23,592 nucleotides of DNA, from NCBI GenBank assembly GCA_021151685.1, contig JAGKWS010000061.1, forward strand, positions 1 to 23,592. Direction: 5' to 3'. Source of the DNA: Chitinophagaceae bacterium (GTDB lineage: Bacteria > Bacteroidota > Bacteroidia > Chitinophagales > Chitinophagaceae). The notes under the pieces were generated by a model that saw only the letters and a program-made list of their open reading frames with translations, was not told where the DNA came from and ran no database searches. Of the stretch, positions 1 to 7,227 are shown in pieces. Position 1 is the first letter of the stretch; each line of letters starts with the position of its first letter. A program made the position numbers and the translations under genes.

Positions 1-92
1 GCAACATATCCATCGGCTGTAAGGTCAATGTCGTTCACAGCTATTTTGGTGCTTTGGTTTACTTTATATCTGAATAAGGCACTATTAGTACC
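1..92 (-). other. Possible edge-truncated coding fragment
   Basis: A minus-strand frame stays open from an in-frame stop at 93-95 to the left edge. Its translation includes NQSTKIAVNDIDLTADGY, which looks protein-like rather than random. The only plausible start inside it is a GTG at 36-38; otherwise it is the remnant of a longer gene. I do not recognise the family. With about 30 codons visible, chance openness cannot be excluded. Confidence 0.2.
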
Positions 93-115
93 TTAAAATA
101 CTAAATTATAAACCG

Positions 116-277
116 CTAACGCTTAGATAAGTTCACCAATCCCTTATCCAATTCCGGTTCGTCATATCGTTGTGCGGCAGTAATCCAGCGTTTCAGGTGT
201 TCTTTTTCGGACAAGTCATCGGCTATCATAAACCATGTATAGAGCCGGTTGACCGCCGCCTTGACGATCTCTTTCAT
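116..277 (-). CDS. Small hypothetical protein or 3' gene remnant
   Basis: This is a 53-residue reading frame from an ATG at 275-277 to a TAG at 116-118. The frame is open a further six codons upstream, to a stop at 296-298. The product is charged and probably helical, with KEIVKAAVNRLYTWFMIADD near the start and a C-terminal KRWITAAQRYDEPELDK stretch. There is no signal peptide or long membrane segment. Codon use favours G/C-ended codons (GTC, AAG, GCG, AAC, CGG) more than the neighbouring chromosomal genes, which suggests foreign origin. It lies just beyond the 3' end of tRNA-Ser, a usual integration site for mobile elements, so it may be a leftover of such an element. I do not recognise the family; it could be a short intact gene or the tail of a deleted one. 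Confidence 0.4.
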   Translation of the reverse strand: MKEIVKAAVNRLYTWFMIADDLSEKEHLKRWITAAQRYDEPELDKGLVNLSKR

Positions 278-328
278 TCGCTCATCGTCGAATTGCTAAT
301 TAGTTAATGTATTTCACCATTTTTTTCT

Positions 329-365
329 AACGACAGAACCCGCGCTAAGCGCGGGTTCTGTCGTT
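329..365 (-). terminator. Perfect 17-bp hairpin behind tRNA-Ser
   Basis: Arms 329-345 and 349-365 are exact reverse complements with a 3-nt loop. The hairpin begins three bases after the mature 3' end of tRNA-Ser, so it most likely terminates or marks processing of that transcript. The minus strand has no U-tract after the stem (an A-run follows), so it is not a textbook intrinsic terminator. Confidence 0.5.
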
Positions 366-368
366 GTG

Positions 369-453
369 CGGAGGGAGAGGGATTCGAACCCCCGGACCTG
401 TAACAGTCAACAGTTTTCAAGACTGCCGCAATCGACCGCTCTGCCATCCCTCC
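369..453 (-). tRNA. tRNA-Ser (anticodon UGA)
   Basis: On the minus strand a type II tRNA of 85 nt folds with a 7-bp acceptor stem (GGAGGGA with TCCCTCC), discriminator G, a T-arm with GGTTCGAATCC, and a long variable arm. The anticodon loop reads TCTTGAAAA, giving UGA, which decodes UCA and related serine codons. The long variable arm fits serine. CCA is not encoded. A strong promoter lies directly upstream. Confidence 0.95.
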
Positions 454-458
454 GGGGG

Positions 459-488
459 CAAAATTATATAAGGCGGCCGATTTTCAAA
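459..488 (-). promoter_or_regulatory. Bacteroidota-type promoter of tRNA-Ser
   Basis: On the minus strand a -33 TTTG (485-488) and a -7 element TAATTTTG (459-466) are separated by 18 nt. This matches the TTTG / TAnnTTTG consensus of the primary sigma factor in this phylum. The -7 box ends five bases before the tRNA 5' end, so initiation would fall at or very near the mature 5' end. Confidence 0.75.
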
Positions 489-572
489 ATCATTTTGCGG
501 CTTTCTCCCACATTTATTATTCCATAAGCTGTCCTATACCACAAAACCCGCTACCAGCTTATGTTATGGTAA

Positions 573-2474
573 TTACTGCACTATATTCATCACCATTCTA
601 TCAAGGCTTTCCTGTGCCAATGGGTGGTAGTTGGCACGGTATTTGGCATACAACAGTCTTGCCATTTTTGCACCATCCGGCGTTTTCATCATTTGTTGGT
701 ATAGTGGCTCCAAAAACTTTCTGCGCCCTACCGTGCTCAAAAAACGCTCCATGGGCCCGTATGCTGGTGTATAGCCCACCTTCAGGGCCAGTAGATACCA
801 TTCATCGGCCACCTCGCTATTGCCCGTGTTCGACAGGTTGAAGGCATTATCCAGCAGGCGCATTTGTTCCGGTTTCAGGTTGGCAGGCATACCCCGCAAA
901 AAATGCAACCACTCATGGGCACTCCATCTCACAAAAGCAAGTTGCTCGGCTGGCATGCCTTCCAAAAACTTCACGCGCTCTGCATCTACCTTGCTGAACA
1001 ATTCTTGCCCGGCACGCGGGCAGTTTTGCGGTATACCCGGCCCGTACACCCATTCATCTATATTCAGCTTTTTGCGCAAAACGGTATCATTCTTTAGCAG
1101 CACGGTGTCCATGTAATTCAGAAATGTTTCGGTAGTAATTGTTTTGAAAGCAAAATGCTCAAAGTACTTCACCAAAAACTTATCGAAACGGTCTCGGCCA
1201 CTGGCGCGTTCTATCATTTTCAGAAAGTGGCATCCCTTCTCGTAGGGTATGCTGTTCAGCCCATCATCGGGGTCCCTACCCTTCAGGCTCAGTTTCAGCC
1301 ATGTATCTCTGTTGTCGGCACCAATGGCGGCTACCTCGTTCTGCAAGTCCTGATAGCCCAGTTCCCACAACATATCGGCATAGTTTTCGCCCATCATCTG
1401 CTCCATAATGCGGCGTTCAAAGTAGTTGGTGAAACCCTCATTCAGCCAAAAGTCGTTCCATGTAGCATTCGTTACCAGATTTCCACTCCAGCTATGTGCC
1501 AGCTCGTGCGCCACAAGACTCACCAAAGACCTGTCTCCGGCTATCACGGTAGGTGTCAGGAAGGTAAGTTTGGGGTTTTCCATGCCCCCTATCGGGAAGC
1601 CCGGCGGTAATACCAGCACATCGTACCTGCCCCAGCGGTAGGGGCCATACAACTGCTCTGCACTGCCCACCATACGCCCTATGTTTTCAAACTCCCAGCG
1701 GGCCTTATCTATCATTCCACGCTCGGCATATACCCCTGTGCGGTCGTCTACCCCCTTAAAGACGATATCGCCCACCGCCAGTGCCATCAGGTAGGCCGGA
1801 ATGGGTATGTTCATATTAAACCTGTAGATACCAGTATCATTCAGTACATCGTCATTGTCGGCACTCATAAGTGCCATTAGGCCTGGTGGCACCTGTACCC
1901 TCGCTGTGTAGGTAAACCTGATGCCGGGCCCATCGGGGCAGGGTATCCAAGACCGTGCGTAAATGCTCTCGCTCTGCGTAAAGAGGAAAGGATATTTTTT
2001 ATCATGGGTCTGTTGAGGCTCTAACCACTGCAACGCCCGTGCATGTGTACCGGTTTTGTAAAACACACCTACAAACTGCACATTATCGCTGATGGGTATG
2101 TGCAAAGCACTACCCAGATACTTAATGGGCGAGTCCAGCACATAGTTTACCTTATGGCCGTCAACCTGTACACTGTCTATGGTCAGGTCGTAGGTATCCA
2201 GTATCAGCTCTTTTTGTTTGTGGGTGTTATTTATCGTCCACAGGGCACTACCCAATATCTGATGGTGCGCCATGTCTACTGCAATATCCAAATGCAGATG
2301 CCGCACCAATACACTATCAGCATTACTCAGTGTATGTTCATCTACCCAAGCCCTGGGGTCTACCGGCTTCAGGGTTGTTGCTTCCGGCTTTTGCTTTCTG
2401 AAACACCCCGTAAGCAATGGCAACACCAGTGCCACCCCCATCAATCGTACCATCATTACTCTGCTCAACATCAT
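573..2474 (-). CDS. M1 family aminopeptidase lipoprotein (LTA4H-like)
   Basis: This is a zinc aminopeptidase predicted to trim N-terminal residues from peptides in the periplasm or at the membrane. The N-terminus is a lipoprotein signal with lipobox LLTGC (Cys24). The substrate motif GGMEN is at 296-300, the zinc site HELAH at 323-327, and the third ligand Glu346 in NEG. Tyr411 in PYEKG matches the catalytic tyrosine of the leukotriene A4 hydrolase/aminopeptidase branch. The roughly 140 C-terminal residues correspond to the helical domain of that branch. The tyrosine linked to LTA4 chemistry in the mammalian enzyme (in AYSS before PYEKG) is not present here, which fits a plain peptidase. At 633 residues it is normal length for the family. 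It is preceded by the NRAMP gene on the same strand, 142 nt away, so is probably transcribed separately. Family is certain; substrate is unknown. Confidence 0.93.
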   Translation of the reverse strand: MMLSRVMMVRLMGVALVLPLLTGCFRKQKPEATTLKPVDPRAWVDEHTLSNADSVLVRHLHLDIAVDMAHHQILGSALWTINNTHKQKELILDTYDLTIDSVQVDGHKVNYVLDSPIKYLGSALHIPISDNVQFVGVFYKTGTHARALQWLEPQQTHDKKYPFLFTQSESIYARSWIPCPDGPGIRFTYTARVQVPPGLMALMSADNDDVLNDTGIYRFNMNIPIPAYLMALAVGDIVFKGVDDRTGVYAERGMIDKARWEFENIGRMVGSAEQLYGPYRWGRYDVLVLPPGFPIGGMENPKLTFLTPTVIAGDRSLVSLVAHELAHSWSGNLVTNATWNDFWLNEGFTNYFERRIMEQMMGENYADMLWELGYQDLQNEVAAIGADNRDTWLKLSLKGRDPDDGLNSIPYEKGCHFLKMIERASGRDRFDKFLVKYFEHFAFKTITTETFLNYMDTVLLKNDTVLRKKLNIDEWVYGPGIPQNCPRAGQELFSKVDAERVKFLEGMPAEQLAFVRWSAHEWLHFLRGMPANLKPEQMRLLDNAFNLSNTGNSEVADEWYLLALKVGYTPAYGPMERFLSTVGRRKFLEPLYQQMMKTPDGAKMARLLYAKYRANYHPLAQESLDRMVMNIVQ

Positions 2475-2616
2475 TTATTGGTTAACAGCACTTATGAATT
2501 CAAGAAAAATAAGTAGCAAAAATACAAAGATTGTCTCCACACACTTTACCATCCATATACCTTATTAGAAAATAACACGCACCAACAGTAGCGCAAAACC
2601 GGTGGTGGTAGCATTA

Positions 2617-3873
2617 TCATATAAAAAAAACAAGCCCTACTGCTGCTGCAGTCATAACCAAAAGGGTAATAACCCCCAAAACATTAGACAAACGAGAATT
2701 GGTATATGTGCCCATAATAGCCTTGTTGTTGGCAATGTGCAAAATAACCGCAATCAATACCGGTGCGGTAATGCCATACAATATAGCCGTATACAGCAGT
2801 GCTTTTATGGGGCTTATGCCAAGCGCGTCTAATGATAGGCCCACAATTAATGATAAAATGATGGAAAGGTAGAATAACCGTGCCTCGTGAAATTTTTTAT
2901 CGAACCCGGCCTGCCAGCCAAATGTCTCTGCCAGCATGTACGACTGTGCCCCTGCCAATACCGGCAAGGCCAGCAAGCCTGTACCCACTACGCCCATAGC
3001 AAATGCCAAATAGGCATACTGGCCCGCAAGTGGCACCAGTGCTTGGGCGGCTTCATCTACAGTATCTATATGGGTAATGCCAGCCGGAAAAAGCACCGTA
3101 CCCGCCGTGAAGATAATAAAGAACATTACCAAATTAGACAATAGCATACCCATGTTAATATCGGCACGCATATTGCCCAGTATACGTTTGTTCACTACTA
3201 TTTTTTTGGGTGCATGTTGCAGCCCCTCGGCCTCCATAGTTGCCTGCCAGAAAAACAAATAGGGCGATATAGTAGTACCCATAAGTGCCACCAGTATAGA
3301 CAGAAAGTTGGCACTAAAACTTATGTGGGGGCGTAGGGCATGCAGCGCAATATTACCCCAATTTTGATGTACCATAAACGGCACCACACAATACAGCAAC
3401 AGCGACAGGCACATCCACTTGAGCACAGTAGCAATACGCTGCCACGAAAAAAATATGATAAACAGCAACAGCAAACCAGTGAACCCGATGGAAAATACAA
3501 AAACAGGTACCTGTGGCCACAACATATGCGCAACGGCACCCATACCTTGTATATCGGCACCAATATTCAGCGTTATAGCAGGAAAACTACACAGCAGCAT
3601 TGCATATAGCAACCAGCGGGGATAGTACTTTCTGAGTGTATTGGTAAGCCCTGCCCTTGTAACAAGCCCTATACGGGCACACATCTCCTGTATGGCAGCC
3701 ATTAGTGGAAAGGTGAGCAGGGCCGTCCACAATGTACCCAAACCAAACTGGGCACCCGCTTGCGAATAGGTAGCTATGCCCGACGGATCATCGTCACTGG
3801 CACCGGTAATAAGCCCGGGGCCTAACCCTTTCAGAAACCGGCGAAAACGTGGAATTAATATGTTTTTGCTCAT
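2617..3873 (-). CDS. NRAMP-family divalent cation transporter, variant metal site
   Basis: This inner-membrane protein of 418 residues has about eleven hydrophobic segments and is homologous to proton-coupled NRAMP/MntH metal transporters. The GPGLITGASDDDPSG segment starting near residue 18 aligns with TM1, followed by the family-typical ATYSQAGAQFG. In canonical members TM1 carries DPGN; here it is DPSG (29-32), so the metal-binding Asn is Gly. TM6 normally carries MPH; here it is SPY (203-205), so the metal-binding Met is Ser. Loss of both suggests a selectivity different from classical Mn/Fe carriers, possibly Mg-like as in NRAMP-related magnesium transporters; this is inference. I chose the ATG at 3871-3873 because the protein then starts close to TM1. 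An ATG at 3910-3912 would add 13 residues. No transcriptional regulator is adjacent. Confidence 0.88.
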   Translation of the reverse strand: MSKNILIPRFRRFLKGLGPGLITGASDDDPSGIATYSQAGAQFGLGTLWTALLTFPLMAAIQEMCARIGLVTRAGLTNTLRKYYPRWLLYAMLLCSFPAITLNIGADIQGMGAVAHMLWPQVPVFVFSIGFTGLLLLFIIFFSWQRIATVLKWMCLSLLLYCVVPFMVHQNWGNIALHALRPHISFSANFLSILVALMGTTISPYLFFWQATMEAEGLQHAPKKIVVNKRILGNMRADINMGMLLSNLVMFFIIFTAGTVLFPAGITHIDTVDEAAQALVPLAGQYAYLAFAMGVVGTGLLALPVLAGAQSYMLAETFGWQAGFDKKFHEARLFYLSIILSLIVGLSLDALGISPIKALLYTAILYGITAPVLIAVILHIANNKAIMGTYTNSRLSNVLGVITLLVMTAAAVGLVFFI

Positions 3874-4020
3874 GAAGTAATCTATTGCCAATATACAATA
3901 AAGGCACATCATATTTCAGAACGTTGGTAATACTTGCATATTGCCAATACTTTAACACCTAATGGTATTTACCTTTTGCAAACACAGGCATAAATCATCA
4001 CAATCAAAAAACACATCTTT

Positions 4021-4866
4021 ATGCCATCAAAACATCTTTTATTTATTGCCGCAACATGCATTTTTGCATCTTGTGGCAACCAGCAATCTGCCAACACCTA
4101 CGAGGCCACTGCTACTGCGCCTACCCACGAAATGGTTACCAGCAAAGTAACATCCGACACTACTGCCAAGATGATAAAAACAGCAGATATTGCCTGCGAG
4201 GTGCCCGATGTACTGAACCTGACAATGACACTGGAACGAATGACACGAGAAATGGGTGGCTATGTACAAACTTCTACCATCAACAACCTGCAGGCATCTA
4301 CAGATGCGTCGGTAGAAGTGGGCGACTCCGTAAGAATCATTCGTCAAAATAATATCTCTGCCGATCTGGTATTGCAAATTCCGGCTACCATGCTCGACTC
4401 TGTTATGAACTACATTCCCCGGGCTTCTATATCTGTAAGCAACCGGCACCTGACCCAGCAAGATGCCTCGCTCGATTTTTTGGCCAATGAATGGCGTTTA
4501 CAAAATGCGGCAGGGGTATCCAAACAACATATGGCAAGCACGGCCACACCACTCTTTGCAAACGATGAACAGATAATTGCATCCAAAGTGCAAAATCTGT
4601 CGATACTCAAAAAAGTTAGCTTTTCGCCCTTGTCGGTGCATCTTTCACAACCGCCCGTGGTGTCTACAGTTACCCTACTCAATGTACAACGGGCCAGCAC
4701 ACCTCCATTCACCGCCAGTGTTGTTGCTGGCCTACGCAGCGGCACACAGGCAGTACAGTCGCTTATAGTAGCACTCGCCTACATATGGCCGTTATTGTTT
4801 GTGGTAGCAACAGCTATTACCATTGTGTACTTCATTCGCCGAAAGGCATTGCCACGAGCCAGTTGA
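4021..4866 (+). CDS. DUF4349 domain lipoprotein
   Basis: The 281-residue product has a lipoprotein signal ending in FASC (Cys18), then a low-complexity Thr/Ala linker. The DUF4349 domain starts near residue 50 (MIKTADIACEVPDVLNLTMTLERM, then EMGGYVQTS). It ends with a transmembrane helix around residues 244-268 followed by a basic RRK cap. Such proteins are envelope-anchored and of unknown function; the tethered N-terminus plus C-terminal helix suggests a domain held in the periplasm at the inner membrane. It diverges from the NRAMP gene, and a shared hairpin separates it from the convergent thioredoxin gene. Family assignment rests on the domain pattern. Confidence 0.85.
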   Translation: MPSKHLLFIAATCIFASCGNQQSANTYEATATAPTHEMVTSKVTSDTTAKMIKTADIACEVPDVLNLTMTLERMTREMGGYVQTSTINNLQASTDASVEVGDSVRIIRQNNISADLVLQIPATMLDSVMNYIPRASISVSNRHLTQQDASLDFLANEWRLQNAAGVSKQHMASTATPLFANDEQIIASKVQNLSILKKVSFSPLSVHLSQPPVVSTVTLLNVQRASTPPFTASVVAGLRSGTQAVQSLIVALAYIWPLLFVVATAITIVYFIRRKALPRAS

Positions 4867-4883
4867 AAACTCCCATCGCATGA

Positions 4884-4922
4884 AAAAGGTGCAGACCGAT
4901 ATGTAATCGACCTGCACCTTTT
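4884..4922. terminator. Bidirectional terminator hairpin
   Basis: AAAAGGTGCAG (4884-4894) pairs with CTGCACCTTTT (4912-4922) around a 17-nt loop that can form a short inner stem. The A-run and T-run flanks let it work in both directions, for the DUF4349 gene (+) and the thioredoxin gene (-). Confidence 0.75.
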
Positions 4923-4958
4923 CTATTTTCGGCAATGTGTTTTTCCGCTGTGGCATTA

Positions 4959-5456
4959 TTACTTCTTCACCAGCTCCTTTACTTCTTCAAACACTTTATC
5001 TTCGTTACCTTCCTGATACCCTATATGAGAACCGGCAATTTTGCCACCCTTACCAATAATAAGCGTATATGGTACCGATTGGAAGTTGAGCGCGCGTTTC
5101 AAATCGGCTTTTACATCTATATAGTGAGGAAATGTCCACCCCTGATTGGCGGCAAACGTTCTGGCCATGTTTTCGGCACGGGCCTCGTCTATAGATATGG
5201 TAATGTAGCGGAATGGTACTTCTTTTTTCCAGCCGTCCAGTTTTTTGGCTATATTCTTTATCTCGGCCTTGCAGGGCACACACCATGTAGCCCAGAAACT
5301 AATCACATTTACCGAGTCATCGGCTATGATGTCTTTGAAAGATACAGTCTGGTTCGTAGCCAGGTCCCGAATGTCATCCGAAGGAAGCCCATCCTTTTGT
5401 GCCTGTGCTCCGAATGCAATCGTCGAAAACACCAGAGCAGACAGCAATTTTTTCAT
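4959..5456 (-). CDS. TlpA-like periplasmic thioredoxin
   Basis: This is a secreted thiol-disulfide oxidoreductase of 165 residues. The signal peptide ends at AQA near residue 19. The active site is WCVPC with Cys59 and Cys62, preceded by the VISFWATW strand typical of TlpA/ResA proteins. Later segments include VPFRYITISID and, after the cis-proline (SVPYTLIIGKGGKIAG), the usual beta-strand. It probably reduces disulfides in exported proteins or is itself kept oxidised in the periplasm. The ATG at 5454-5456 is preferred over the one seven codons upstream because it starts the MKK of the signal peptide. It diverges from the DUF6029 gene with about 95 nt between, which suggests shared regulation. 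Partner substrates are not shown by the sequence. Confidence 0.9.
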   Translation of the reverse strand: MKKLLSALVFSTIAFGAQAQKDGLPSDDIRDLATNQTVSFKDIIADDSVNVISFWATWCVPCKAEIKNIAKKLDGWKKEVPFRYITISIDEARAENMARTFAANQGWTFPHYIDVKADLKRALNFQSVPYTLIIGKGGKIAGSHIGYQEGNEDKVFEEVKELVKK

Positions 5457-5491
5457 ACCAATGTTTGTTTTTAACAATAATAAACCAAAAC

Positions 5492-5523
5492 TTTGCCAGA
5501 TTTCTTATTCGGGGCTAATTTCG
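5492..5523 (+). promoter_or_regulatory. Probable promoter of DUF6029-DUF5916 operon
   Basis: TTTG at 5492-5495 is followed after 20 nt by TAATTTCG at 5516-5523, one mismatch from TAnnTTTG. Initiation near 5528 would leave a leader of roughly 20 nt before the ATG at 5551. Confidence 0.5.
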
Positions 5524-5550
5524 GAAAAACTTAACAATTCAGCGAAATAA

Positions 5551-7191
5551 ATGAAAAAAACGGCACTCTACGTTCTCTCCTGCCTTATTGCTACAAACTC
5601 CTACGGTCAGGGTCGGTTTTCCGGCGACTTTCAAAGTAACCTCAACTTCTTTATGAAGGATTCGCTGATAGGCGCATCTGACAATCCGTTGTACGACAAT
5701 GCCCTGAGTGGCAGTGATGCATGGTTGTCTCTGCGGTATGCCAGCAATTCGGGCTACACATTCTTTTTGCGTGCCGATGGCTTTGCCAACTCTAACCTGA
5801 AAAATCCGGTTTCTACCAATAGTGACTTCGGTATAGGTGCATGGAATGTTACCAAAACCATAGATAATAAAATGACATTATCCGTTGGTTCTATTTACGA
5901 CCAGATTGGCACCGGCATACTCTTTCGTGCCTACGAAGACCGTGGCCTGCTGATAGATAATGCGATGGTAGGTTTTCAAATGAAATACAAACTGGCAAAA
6001 AATGTGCGTGCTAAAGGTTTTGTTGGTCAGATAAAAAACAACAATACCGAAAACAACATTATTAATAATGTACGTTATGCCCCCATTGTAAAGGGAGCCA
6101 ATATAGAGGGCGACTTCTCGAAAGGTAAGGTACGTTTCAGCCCCGGCATTGGCATCTTCAACCGCACGCTGGATGCCGCCTCAATGCAGGCAATTGTATC
6201 GGCCATCAATGCGCAGGATATTTCAACCCGTTTCAATCCCAAGTACAATATGTATGCATTTACCGCATACAACAACCTGCTGTACAAAAACCTGAGTTGG
6301 TATGCCGAAGCTGCCTACAAAACCAACGAAGCCATAGCCCTAACCAATACATCGAACAGTGCCTATGCCGACCGTGACGGCTCGGTATTGTACACCTCTC
6401 TAAACTATGGTAAAAAAGGCTATGCCATCAGCCTAACCGGTAAGCGCACCGAAAATTTTGTGATGCGTACCTCTCCGTCAGAAACCTTACTGAAAGGTAT
6501 GATGAACTGGCAACCCATTGTGGCCGTACTTCGCCCCATGCGCCTGATGTCGCGCTATACCCCAGCCTCTCAAGACATTTCAGAACTGGCTGGTACCGCC
6601 AATGCCCTGTTGTCGCCCAACGAGAACATGGACATCACGCTTACCTACACCCACATCAATACACTGAACAACGAGAAGCTATACCGCGAAGCCTATCTGG
6701 AAGCGATACACCATTCTGATGAAAAATGGATATTGGGTGGCGGTGTGCAATACCTCGAATACAATATACTGTTGTACCAAACACGCTCCAGCTCTATAGA
6801 TGTACCTGTACTATATGCACTTACACCGTTTGTAGAAGGCACCTACCGCATCAACGATACCAAATCTATCCGTTTCGAGGGGCAGTACATGCATGCTGAA
6901 CACGACTATGGCTCATGGGCGTTTGCATTGATAGAGTACAACATAGCCCCCCGCTGGTCTATTGCCGTGTCTGACATGTATAATGCGGTGCCCAACAAAG
7001 GCGGCGACAACCTACGCTATACCGAGCCAGGCAACCACTACTACAACATATTTGCTGCTCATAATGTAGGCTCTAACAGGTTTACACTGGCCTATGTGAA
7101 GCAGGTAGATGGTATTAACTGCACTGGTGGTGTATGTCGCTACGAGCCCGCTTTCAGTGGTATTAAGGCAACAATTACATCTACTTTCTGA
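5551..7191 (+). CDS. DUF6029 family outer-membrane beta-barrel protein
   Basis: The 546-residue product has a signal peptide ending at SYG near residue 19. The remainder is alternating hydrophobic/polar strands rich in Tyr, Asn and Gly and ends in Phe (TITSTF), as expected of an outer-membrane beta-barrel. The opening GRFSGDFQSNLNFF and the later GIGAWNVTKTIDNKMTLSVGSIYDQIGTGILFRAYED style region resemble the Bacteroidota family DUF6029, whose function is unknown. It is the first gene of a probable operon with the DUF5916 gene 36 nt downstream, and it diverges from a TlpA-like thioredoxin. Two cysteines near the C-terminus (GINCTGGVC) could form a disulfide, which makes the thioredoxin neighbour suggestive. 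The barrel call is firm; the family name is moderately sure. Confidence 0.8.
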   Translation: MKKTALYVLSCLIATNSYGQGRFSGDFQSNLNFFMKDSLIGASDNPLYDNALSGSDAWLSLRYASNSGYTFFLRADGFANSNLKNPVSTNSDFGIGAWNVTKTIDNKMTLSVGSIYDQIGTGILFRAYEDRGLLIDNAMVGFQMKYKLAKNVRAKGFVGQIKNNNTENNIINNVRYAPIVKGANIEGDFSKGKVRFSPGIGIFNRTLDAASMQAIVSAINAQDISTRFNPKYNMYAFTAYNNLLYKNLSWYAEAAYKTNEAIALTNTSNSAYADRDGSVLYTSLNYGKKGYAISLTGKRTENFVMRTSPSETLLKGMMNWQPIVAVLRPMRLMSRYTPASQDISELAGTANALLSPNENMDITLTYTHINTLNNEKLYREAYLEAIHHSDEKWILGGGVQYLEYNILLYQTRSSSIDVPVLYALTPFVEGTYRINDTKSIRFEGQYMHAEHDYGSWAFALIEYNIAPRWSIAVSDMYNAVPNKGGDNLRYTEPGNHYYNIFAAHNVGSNRFTLAYVKQVDGINCTGGVCRYEPAFSGIKATITSTF

Positions 7192-7227
7192 TAACCTTAA
7201 TACCCTACCCCACTAACCATAATTGCT

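Noticed and set aside
523..563. 8-bp inverted repeat (CATAAGCT / AGCTTATG) after the aminopeptidase gene
   Set aside because: The 25-nt loop and lack of a U-tract make it too weak to call a terminator.
2517..2524. TATTTTTG -7 match upstream of the aminopeptidase gene
   Set aside because: No -33 partner is visible and the area is AT-rich, so the match could be chance.
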